Source of the DNA: JADLBR01 sp964651705
GTDB lineage: Bacteria > Verrucomicrobiota > Verrucomicrobiia > JADLBR01
Assembly (NCBI GenBank): GCA_964651705.1
Contig: CAZYWZ010000107.1
Coordinates: forward strand, 1-23,079
Direction of reading: 5' to 3'
DNA length: 23,079 nucleotides
In this document: positions 1-4,616 of the stretch, piece after piece
How positions within the stretch are numbered: position 1 is the stretch's first letter
How the letters are laid out: every line of letters starts with the position of its first letter
Notes under the pieces: generated by a model
Told to the model about the DNA's origin: nothing
The model's database searches: none
Seen by the model: the letters and a program-made list of their open reading frames with translations, nothing else
Program-made: the position numbers and the translations under genes

Positions 1-275
1 TGCGGGTAATAGGTCATGCGCAGCACAAGATTGCCGATTTCCTGCGTGGCGTTGTTCTCATCCCAAGACCATGGACCCCAGCTTGCCTTCCTCGTGGTCC
101 ATTTCCTCGGATCGGGCGTGGCCGCGGCGAACTCATCCGAAAAAGCCGGCTTCAAAACCCACTGGCCCGTCTGACCCAGGGGCCCTGACGCATCCGGTCG
201 GCTTGGATCTGCACGAAGCGCTGCCAGCGCCGCGGGCAGCAAGATGATTGTGAGTGAGTGACGACAGATGTTCAC
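1..275 (-). CDS. Secreted glycoside hydrolase GH16-like protein, N-terminal part (runs off the left edge)
   Basis: Reading the minus strand from a GTG at 275-273, an open frame of 91 codons reaches the window edge without a stop. It begins MNICRHSLTI with a hydrophobic stretch to about residue 20 and an Ala-Leu-Arg-Ala end, a credible Sec signal peptide. The mature part has FSDEF (45-49), RKW (57-59), WGPWSWDEN (66-74) and GNLVLRM (81-87). This DEF...KW...WSWDE...G.L.LRM order matches the start of GH16 beta-jelly-roll enzymes such as laminarinases, agarases and carrageenases, which cleave beta-linked polysaccharides outside the cytoplasm. The catalytic ExDxxE lies beyond the edge, so activity and substrate are unknown. 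An in-frame TAA lies 27 nt upstream of the GTG with no ATG between, which fixes the start unless it lies within the protein. The Shine-Dalgarno is weak. It lies downstream of radC on the same strand. Confidence 0.72.
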   Translation of the reverse strand, partial: MNICRHSLTIILLPAALAALRADPSRPDASGPLGQTGQWVLKPAFSDEFAAATPDPRKWTTRKASWGPWSWDENNATQEIGNLVLRMTYYP

Positions 276-318
276 GCTGGAAATTCCGGATGCCGTGGAC
301 GTTTACAGCCCAACCTTG

Positions 319-346
319 ATTGTACCGACCGATCGGCCGCATATGC
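319..346 (-). promoter_or_regulatory. Weak candidate promoter/operator for the GH16-like gene
   Basis: The 182 bases between radC and the GH16-like start contain no gene I can support. On the minus strand a TACAAT (324-319) resembles a -10 box and would give a leader of roughly 35-40 nt. Just upstream lies the palindrome GCATATGC (339-346), flanked by near-symmetric GC pairs, and a CCGATCGG palindrome (329-336). No convincing -35 box is present at the right distance. Together they look like a promoter with an operator, but each motif is short. Confidence 0.22.
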
Positions 347-457
347 CGGGTCCAGCCGAGTATGTTGGCGAGCGAAAAGCGGCGGGAATTCCCCGATACA
401 TGAGAAAAGTTTCTTCTCCGTGCGCACCGAGTCAAGCACCGTCGACGGCGCAATGGT

Positions 458-1147
458 TCACAGATACCCCGCCGCCTTGAAGGAGAACCATCCCTCGGGG
501 TAGGCGGTGGAGGGGGCGCCGATGATGACGTGGTCGAGGAGGGGGACGTCGAGGACCTTGGATGCCTCCTTGAGCGCGCGGGTGATTCGGATGTCGGCCT
601 CCGAGGGGGTGGGATCGCCCGACGGATGGTTGTGCACGAGGACGACGGCGTAGGCCCTGCGGGCTATGGCGGGGGCAAAAACTTCTCTCGCATGCACCAG
701 GGCCTGATCCAATAGCCCGCGGGAGACCTCCTCGACGGCGATGAGGTGGAGCTTGGCGTTGAGCAGGACCACGCGGGCGCTCTCGGAGGGGAGCAGCCGC
801 ATCTCGGGGCCGACGAGTTCCGCGATCCGGGAGGCGTCGTCGAACTTGTTCGCCGATGCTCGGCGGCGGGCGAGGCGGACGCCGATCTCGATGGCGGCAT
901 GGATCTGGGCGGCCTTGACCTCCCCGACCCCTGGGACCTTCGCCAGTTCCTCGACCGGGGCGCGGGCGATTGCGTGGAGATCGCGGAACCGGGCCATGAG
1001 TTCCTCGGCGACCTGGAGGGCGCATGCGCCCTTGGGTCCGGTGGGCAGGAGGACGGCGAGGAGTTCCGCATCGCGGAGGGCACCTGAGCCGCGCTCGAAG
1101 AGGCGGGTGCGGGGGCGCTGTTCGTTGGGCATCTCGTGAAGCTTCAT
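458..1147 (-). CDS. radC: RadC-family JAB/MPN domain protein
   Basis: This 229-aa protein has the full RadC architecture. The N-terminal region (ERPR-like NEQRPRTRLFERG at 8-20, then LRDAELLAVLL) holds a helix-hairpin-helix VPGVGEVKAAQ (71-81). The C-terminal JAMM/MPN+ domain carries H172-x-H174, S182 and D185 in HNHPSGDPTPSEAD, the predicted zinc-binding set. Length is typical of the family. RadC was named for a repair phenotype, but its biochemical role is unsettled, and homologues often sit in mobile elements or are linked to recombination. The frame stays open upstream to 1423, but only the ATG at 1147 gives the usual RadC N-terminus (MKLHEMPNEQRPR). No Shine-Dalgarno precedes it; instead a 23-bp element shared with the divergent gene ends 5 nt before the ATG. 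The usual VHPREVF is VHAREVF here. Confidence 0.9.
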   Translation of the reverse strand: MKLHEMPNEQRPRTRLFERGSGALRDAELLAVLLPTGPKGACALQVAEELMARFRDLHAIARAPVEELAKVPGVGEVKAAQIHAAIEIGVRLARRRASANKFDDASRIAELVGPEMRLLPSESARVVLLNAKLHLIAVEEVSRGLLDQALVHAREVFAPAIARRAYAVVLVHNHPSGDPTPSEADIRITRALKEASKVLDVPLLDHVIIGAPSTAYPEGWFSFKAAGYL

Positions 1148-1152
1148 GCGGT

Positions 1153-1175
1153 GAGTGGCAACAGGTGACGTGCCA
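1153..1175 (-). promoter_or_regulatory. Start-proximal 23-bp element, copy A (before radC)
   Basis: On the minus strand this element starts TGGCACG, continues with ACCTGTTGC after two bases, and ends CACTC, finishing 5 nt before the radC ATG. It matches copy B at 1434-1456 in 20 of 23 positions but in the opposite orientation, so each divergent gene has its own copy pointing into it. TGGCACG...TTGC recalls a sigma-54 -24/-12 promoter, but the gap between the blocks is 7 nt rather than 4, so it is not a canonical one. The absence of a Shine-Dalgarno here would fit a leaderless or near-leaderless transcript. Confidence 0.55.
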
Positions 1176-1291
1176 AGGTGGGGCGGCGGGAACGATTGAT
1201 GGCACCGCCCTCGGCGCGAGGGACTTGATGGCGCGGAGAATGACGCGAAGGTGGCACGGGACTTTCTCACGGGGCAGACCGTCGCGCCGCT

Positions 1292-1340
1292 GGACGGATC
1301 TGTCCCCCCGCTGAACAGGTCTGTCCTGTCGAGCGACAGG
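1292..1340. promoter_or_regulatory. Cluster of overlapping palindromes in the divergent control region
   Basis: The 313-base gap between radC and the next gene holds no coding region I can support. Near its middle are three operator-like structures. At 1292-1305 lies a 14-bp near-palindrome with arms GGAC/GTCC around GATC. At 1315-1329 is ACAGG-N5-CCTGT. At 1325-1340 is the perfect 7-bp inverted repeat CCTGTCG-AG-CGACAGG. TCTGTCC is repeated directly at 1299 and 1320, 21 bp apart (two helical turns). This is typical of a repressor-binding region serving both flanking genes. CTGT-N6-ACAG resembles the E. coli LexA box but has the wrong spacing. Confidence 0.45.
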
Positions 1341-1433
1341 TGAGGCGGGTTACCGGCATCCGCGTTGCAGGTGCGCGCCGTGACCGCCCTGCGATCCAAC
1401 GCCTTGCCATCTATTCCACCCAACTGCGGCGAG

Positions 1434-1456
1434 TGGCACGGAACCTGTTGCTACTC
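1434..1456 (+). promoter_or_regulatory. Start-proximal 23-bp element, copy B (before the accessory cassette)
   Basis: This is the plus-strand counterpart of copy A: TGGCACG, two variable bases, ACCTGTTGC, one variable base, then ACTC, ending 4 nt before the ATG at 1461. It differs from copy A at three positions only (8, 9 and 19). A partial third copy (TGGCACGGGAC, from 1252) lies between them on the plus strand without a start codon near it. Like radC, the gene at 1461 has no Shine-Dalgarno. Confidence 0.55.
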
Positions 1457-1460
1457 TGCC

Positions 1461-1814
1461 ATGAGCAACACACCGATCGGATACGAGATCAGCGCCGAGG
1501 CCATCATCGCGGAGGCCCAGCGCCAGGAGGCGGAGAGGGCGAGGGCCGCGATCCATGCCGCCGGTCCGCAGACCTGCGGGCGGTTCAGCTACGACCCCGC
1601 GACCAACGCGATCACCGGCCCCGCCGAGTACATGCAGAGCGAGAGCTACGCGCGCCGGATGGCCGCGATCACGGAGGGCCGGGATTCGGTGACGAGCTTC
1701 GGATATTCGCACCACGGCGACGCCATCAAGGCGGTGCTGGTGAGCCTGCAGACCGACTACGCCGCGTGGGCGGGGATTCGCGAGATTGAGGCGATGGGGA
1801 GGAAGGGGCGCTGA
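1461..1814 (+). CDS. Small protein of unknown function, first gene of the accessory cassette
   Basis: I do not recognise this 117-aa protein. It starts MSNTPIGYEISAEAIIAEAQ, has a charged, probably helical Ala/Glu/Arg-rich N-terminal segment (12-33), a middle part with RFSYDPATNAITG, and a C-terminal helix-like end (AIKAVLVSLQTDYAAWAGI). There is no signal peptide or membrane segment, so it should be cytoplasmic. The frame is open back to 1365, but the ATG at 1461 is preferred because it lies directly after the element shared with radC and because the upstream residues look random. No Shine-Dalgarno is visible. A structured RNA element begins right after its stop. GC-rich third positions support coding. 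Confidence 0.6.
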   Translation: MSNTPIGYEISAEAIIAEAQRQEAERARAAIHAAGPQTCGRFSYDPATNAITGPAEYMQSESYARRMAAITEGRDSVTSFGYSHHGDAIKAVLVSLQTDYAAWAGIREIEAMGRKGR

Positions 1815-1873
1815 TCCCGCGTCCGGGCCGGTCGCGGCCCGGAGGCGGTGCCAGTAACACCGGCCGAAAGGAG
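1815..1873 (+). promoter_or_regulatory. Structured intergenic RNA element, copy 1
   Basis: This element starts directly after the TGA of the preceding gene with TCCCGCG. Hairpin I follows: CCGGGCC (1823-1829), a 6-nt loop, GGCCCGG (1836-1842). After the linker AGG comes hairpin II: CGGTG (1846-1850), loop CCAGTAA, CACCG (1858-1862). The Shine-Dalgarno AAAGGAG (1867-1873) for the next gene follows 4 nt later. Copy 2 (2128-2188) has the same order, linker and 7-nt loop, but both stems differ by paired changes that keep pairing. This supports a functional RNA, perhaps a translational or regulatory element. I know no named family that matches. Confidence 0.6.
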
Positions 1874-1878
1874 CAACG

Positions 1879-2127
1879 ATGAAGCGATTCTACGTGACTG
1901 TCTGGACCCCGACCCACGGCGGCGGATTCCACGAGGGCGAGTACCGGAACGCCGAGACCGGGGAAGGCCCGTACACCTACGGGACGTCCCTCGCCGGGGT
2001 GGCGATCGCCCTGGAGAACCGGGGGATCCCGGTCTGCAAGATCCAGGAGGTTGAGCGCGGGGACCCCACGCCCGAGGAGATCGACGGGGCGGCGCACAAC
2101 ATGCCCGGTTACCTGGCGGCGGACTGA
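1879..2127 (+). CDS. Small protein of unknown function
   Basis: This 82-aa protein is unrecognised. It begins MKRFYVTVWTPTHGGGFHEGEY, which looks like a beta strand followed by a Gly/His turn, then YTYGTSLAGVAIALENRGIPV, probably one helix and a strand. The acidic end includes DPTPEEIDGAAHN. It has no signal peptide. A strong Shine-Dalgarno (AAAGGAG, 5 nt before the ATG) supports the start. The gene lies between the two copies of the structured RNA element, in the same orientation as its neighbours, and is probably co-transcribed with them. Confidence 0.7.
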   Translation: MKRFYVTVWTPTHGGGFHEGEYRNAETGEGPYTYGTSLAGVAIALENRGIPVCKIQEVERGDPTPEEIDGAAHNMPGYLAAD

Positions 2128-2188
2128 TCCCGCGCCCCCGCCAGCGGATGGGCGGGGAGGCGGGGCCAGTAACCCCGAAACGAAGGAG
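2128..2188 (+). promoter_or_regulatory. Structured intergenic RNA element, copy 2
   Basis: This copy begins with TCCCGCG after the TGA of the preceding gene. Hairpin I is CCCCGCC (2136-2142), an 8-nt loop, GGCGGGG (2151-2157). Then come AGG and hairpin II, CGGGG (2161-2165), loop CCAGTAA, CCCCG (2173-2177), followed by the Shine-Dalgarno AAGGAG (2183-2188). Against copy 1, two stem I pairs are swapped from G-C to C-G and one stem II pair changes from T-A to G-C, all preserving pairing, while the loop of hairpin II and the linker are identical. Confidence 0.6.
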
Positions 2189-2196
2189 ACACGACA

Positions 2197-2379
2197 ATGG
2201 CAGACACCACCAAAACCACCCTGAGCTTCAAGAGGCTCCGGGAGACCAAGAACACCGTACGCTTCGAGGAGCAGACCGAACCCGGCAAGCCGCCGGTCAT
2301 CGGGACCATCTACATCCAGAAGTGGTTCATCGGCGACGCCGAGGCCATGACCGTCACCGTCACCCCGGAGGGCAAGTAA
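2197..2379 (+). CDS. Small conserved hypothetical protein (60 aa)
   Basis: The protein reads MADTTKTTLSFKRLRETKNT and continues with VRFEE, PPVIGTIYIQKWFIGD and MTVTVTPEGK. Alternating hydrophobic residues predict a small beta-sheet fold. The pattern 'RETKNTVRFEE...IGT.Y.QK...GD...TVTV' resembles short hypothetical proteins of wide bacterial distribution that I know only from memory, with no assigned function. AAGGAG lies 8 nt before the ATG. It follows copy 2 of the RNA element and ends 2 nt before the next ATG, whose Shine-Dalgarno is inside this gene, so the two are probably translationally coupled. Confidence 0.72.
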   Translation: MADTTKTTLSFKRLRETKNTVRFEEQTEPGKPPVIGTIYIQKWFIGDAEAMTVTVTPEGK

Positions 2380-2381
2380 CC

Positions 2382-2822
2382 ATGGACAAGCTCTACTACA
2401 TCGTCTGCGAGGAGAAGGGGGCGACCCTCTTCGAGGGCAAGTTCCAGGGCCGCACGCGGGGCGCGGCGATCAAGTTCCTGAAAGCCCAGATCGGCCGGCA
2501 GAGCCTCGCGGGGGTCGTGTTCACGGTCACCGAGATCCCGGTGCCGCTCATCCGGGAGATCGTGGAGGCGATCATGAAAGGCGAGCCGATCGCGGCACCG
2601 ACGGCGGCATCGCCCTCCGCGCCGGTCCCGCAGGCCGCGCCCGAGGCGAAGGTCGTGCGGTTCGACGCCTTCGAGAAGCCGGAGGCCCCCGCCAACGGCG
2701 ATGTCCGCTGGGCGGAGATCCGGCGCTTCTACCGCGAGTGTCGCAGCCCCAAGAAGACCGCGGGGCGCTTCTGCGTCTCGGTCAACACGATCAAGGCGCG
2801 CGTGCGGAGGGAGGGCTGGTGA
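2382..2822 (+). CDS. Two-part protein with C-terminal helix-turn-helix
   Basis: This 146-aa protein has three parts. Residues 1-70 form an alpha/beta segment (MDKLYYIVCEEKGATLFEG...AAIKFLKAQ) that might bind a partner. Residues 71-108 are an Ala/Pro-rich linker. Residues 109-146 (WAEIRRFYRECRSPKKTAGRF, then VSVNTIKARVRREGW) look like a DNA-binding helix-turn-helix, where 'SPKKTAGRFCVSVNTIKARV' fits helix 2, turn and recognition helix. It is probably a regulator or DNA-tethering partner. The ATG at 2382 has GGAGGG 9 nt upstream inside the previous gene; an in-frame extension to 2148 would swallow the whole 60-aa gene and is rejected. The TGA overlaps the GTG start of the AAA+ gene by 4 bases, so the two proteins may act together. 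Confidence 0.75.
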   Translation: MDKLYYIVCEEKGATLFEGKFQGRTRGAAIKFLKAQIGRQSLAGVVFTVTEIPVPLIREIVEAIMKGEPIAAPTAASPSAPVPQAAPEAKVVRFDAFEKPEAPANGDVRWAEIRRFYRECRSPKKTAGRFCVSVNTIKARVRREGW

Positions 2823-3460
2823 TTGCGGAAGCGGATGTCTCGCCCCTCAACTGGCGGCCGGGGTCGGTCGATGAACTGATCGGCCCCGCCCGCCGCGCGG
2901 CGGAGGCGCTCGTTGCCAAGGCCCGCCGGCTGCGGGCCGGGGAGCGTGGCACGATGAAGGTGCTGCTCTACGGCCCGCCCGGCGTGGGCAAGACGACGGT
3001 GGCCGGCATGGTGGCCGCCGAACTGGCCGGGAGCCCGCTGGCTGTGGACGAGATCAACGGCAAGCTGGTCACGATCGAGGCGGCCAAGGGCTGGATGGGA
3101 TCGCTGGGCCTCGGGAACCTGTTCTCGCCCTGGTCGGTGCGGATCATCAACGAGCTTGATCGCTGCACCCGCGACGCCCAGGACCTGCTGCTCTCCTACC
3201 TCGACGGGCTCCCGCCCGGACGCGCGGTGATCGGCACCAGCAACCTTCAACTCGACCTGCTCACCGAGCGTTTCCAGACCCGCTTCCAGGCGATCAAGCT
3301 CCTGCCGCCCGACACCGAGGAGATCGCGGGGCTGCTCGCCTCGCGGTGGGACATCGACGACGCGACCGCCGCGCGGATCGCGGTCGGAAGCGGGGGCTGC
3401 GTGCGTGCCGCGCTGGCGGACCTGGAGAGCGCCGTGGATTTCGCGAGGCTGCCGGCATGA
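2819..3460 (+). CDS. AAA+ ATPase, small clamp-loader/MoxR-like
   Basis: This 213-aa ATPase starts at a GTG overlapping the upstream stop (GTGA), with GGAGG and GAGGG just before. Walker A is GPPGVGKT (52-59). The Walker B strand is VRIINELD (107-114), with Asn where the metal-contacting Asp normally is and the catalytic Glu (112) kept. Sensor 1 is IGTSN (138-142), and an arginine-finger region follows (ERFQTRF, 150-156). The remaining part (TEEIAGLLASRW...GGCVRAALADLE) fits a short AAA+ lid. It probably remodels a protein or DNA complex; the adjacent HTH protein is the natural candidate for targeting it. It is much shorter than DnaA or ClpX. The ATG of the next gene overlaps its stop. Confidence 0.85.
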   Translation: MIAEADVSPLNWRPGSVDELIGPARRAAEALVAKARRLRAGERGTMKVLLYGPPGVGKTTVAGMVAAELAGSPLAVDEINGKLVTIEAAKGWMGSLGLGNLFSPWSVRIINELDRCTRDAQDLLLSYLDGLPPGRAVIGTSNLQLDLLTERFQTRFQAIKLLPPDTEEIAGLLASRWDIDDATAARIAVGSGGCVRAALADLESAVDFARLPA

Positions 3461-3990
3461 TCATCCTGCTTGACCTCAACTACACGCTGGTCGCCAACTC
3501 CCCCAAGCGGGGAACCACTCCGCCGCCGATGGCCGTGCGGCTGCGCACCGAGCGCTACCGCCGGTGGCTGGTCGAACTCGTCCGGTCCCATCACGTGATC
3601 CTCATGACGGCCCGACCAGATCGTTGGCGGGAGGCGACCTTGGGGCGGATCCATGAGATGACAGGATGGCGGCCGCAGGAGGCGTTCTTCGCGGAACGGG
3701 GACCCGGGGGCCCGCCAGGCATCAAGCGGCGCATCTTGCTCGCCCACGTCTTCCCCCGCCACGGCCACGATGCCGATTACCTCGCGATCGAGAGCAACCC
3801 GCGGACCCGGGCCATGTATGCCCGGTGCGGCATCTTCGCCATACCGGTGCGGAACCTGCCGTGGAAACTGCTTCCGGTCCAATGGGGGCGGGCGGGTATT
3901 CCCGCTCGGGCCGCGGGGCCGCGTGCCGCCGCCATCGGTCTTGACGGCCCAAGTGTCCCCGGCGATGCCGCGCGTCGCGCCGGCGGATAA
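3457..3990 (+). CDS. HAD-like hydrolase/phosphatase, phage- or island-type
   Basis: This 177-aa protein begins MIILLDLNYTLV: motif I is D6-L-N8-Y-T10, so the nucleophile Asp is kept and the second Asp is Asn. Motif II is LMTARP (T51), motif III probably K90 in GIKRRIL, and motif IV is weak (LAIESNP, E112). This is a small cap-less HAD core, seen in phosphatases including polynucleotide 3'-phosphatase-like domains, but the substrate cannot be told. The Ala/Gly/Pro-rich last 40 residues look disordered. The ATG overlaps the preceding TGA (ATGA) and has GAGG 8 nt upstream. It is the last gene of the cassette. Confidence 0.75.
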   Translation: MIILLDLNYTLVANSPKRGTTPPPMAVRLRTERYRRWLVELVRSHHVILMTARPDRWREATLGRIHEMTGWRPQEAFFAERGPGGPPGIKRRILLAHVFPRHGHDADYLAIESNPRTRAMYARCGIFAIPVRNLPWKLLPVQWGRAGIPARAAGPRAAAIGLDGPSVPGDAARRAGG

Positions 3991-4008
3991 GATTTTCCCG
4001 CGGAAGCG

Positions 4009-4021
4009 AAAAAAAAAAAAA
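4009..4021. repeat. A13 homopolymer tract in the spacer after the cassette
   Basis: Thirteen consecutive A residues lie 18 nt after the HAD-like stop, in otherwise GC-rich DNA. GATTTT (3991-3996) and AAAATC (4018-4023) bracket a short CGC/GCG pair, giving a weak inverted repeat. The tract is not followed by a U-run on either strand after a stable stem, so it is not a clear terminator. The rest of the spacer to 4130 shows nothing else that I can identify, including no convincing promoter. Confidence 0.6.
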
Positions 4022-4130
4022 TCATTTGCGTTGGCCCCCGGGGACCCGGAGGTTGGCCCCATCATATGGAAGGGACTCGCGCCGCCGGGGCGGATCTTGG
4101 GGACGGGGTCTCGACGGGGAGGGATATCGC

Positions 4131-4577
4131 ATGGGCATGACATCGTTTTCTTGGCGCCGCGCCCGGCGTCGGGGGGACATCCTGATGCCGGCGGCGCTGG
4201 CGGCCTGCTGGCTTCTGGCCGGGCCGGCCGGGGCGCAGGAGCCGGCGGGGACCAACGCGGTGGCGACCGCGGAGCGACCGAGGGTGGCGAAGCCGCGGCC
4301 CCCCGGGGTGGTGCCCCCGGCGCCGGAGACATTCACCGCCAAGGAGCGGGCCGCGTGGGAGGCCCGGTGGGCGCTTCTGCTGGAGAGGATCAAACTCAAG
4401 CGGAGCCTGGCCACCGCCACCCCGGCGGAGCGGGAGGCGGCGCTGGAGTCCTGGGAGCGGCAGAGCGCTCCCAGGGCCGAGCAGGTCGCCCAACTGGAGA
4501 AAGAGGGGGCGCTGGAGAGGGCGGCGGTGGTCAAGGCGGAGCGGGAGGCGGCGGCGCGGGCTGCGGCCGGGCCGTGA
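4131..4577 (+). CDS. Small exported protein with charged helical region
   Basis: This 148-aa protein starts at an ATG with GGGGAGGG 7 nt upstream. An Arg-rich N-region (WRRARRRGD) and hydrophobic core (PAALAACWLLAGPAGA) form a signal peptide, probably cleaved after AGA at residue 35. A Pro-rich stretch (VAKPRPPGVVPPAPETF) leads into a Glu/Ala/Arg-rich region (about 65-148) with long predicted helices (KERAAWEARWALLLERIKL, AEREAALESWERQ) that may form a coiled coil. I know no family. It heads a run of exported beta-rich proteins and may be a periplasmic or envelope accessory to them. A downstream ATG at 4137 is also possible. Confidence 0.65.
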   Translation: MGMTSFSWRRARRRGDILMPAALAACWLLAGPAGAQEPAGTNAVATAERPRVAKPRPPGVVPPAPETFTAKERAAWEARWALLLERIKLKRSLATATPAEREAALESWERQSAPRAEQVAQLEKEGALERAAVVKAEREAAARAAAGP

Positions 4578-4616
4578 GGCGGTGAGACAAGAGGGCGAGG
4601 GAAAGGAGGCCGGGGG

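Noticed and set aside
258..503. Short plus-strand open frames opposite the radC/GH16 gap
   Set aside because: No ribosome binding site, no protein-like composition, and they overlap the ends of both minus-strand genes.
1325..1340. LexA (SOS) box near radC
   Set aside because: CTGT-N6-ACAG has the wrong spacing for the E. coli-type box, and the LexA site of this organism is unknown; kept only as a palindrome.
1148..1423. N-terminal extension of radC to 1423
   Set aside because: The added 92 residues are not RadC-like and would cover the palindromes and copy A of the shared element; the family N-terminus fits the ATG at 1147.
1434..1456. Canonical sigma-54 promoter
   Set aside because: The -24-like TGGCACG and -12-like TTGC are separated by 7 nt instead of the strict 4, and the site would start transcription at the ATG itself.
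3991..4023. Rho-independent terminator at the A13 tract
   Set aside because: The stem would be mostly A-T pairs with only three G-C pairs, and no U-run follows a stem on either strand.
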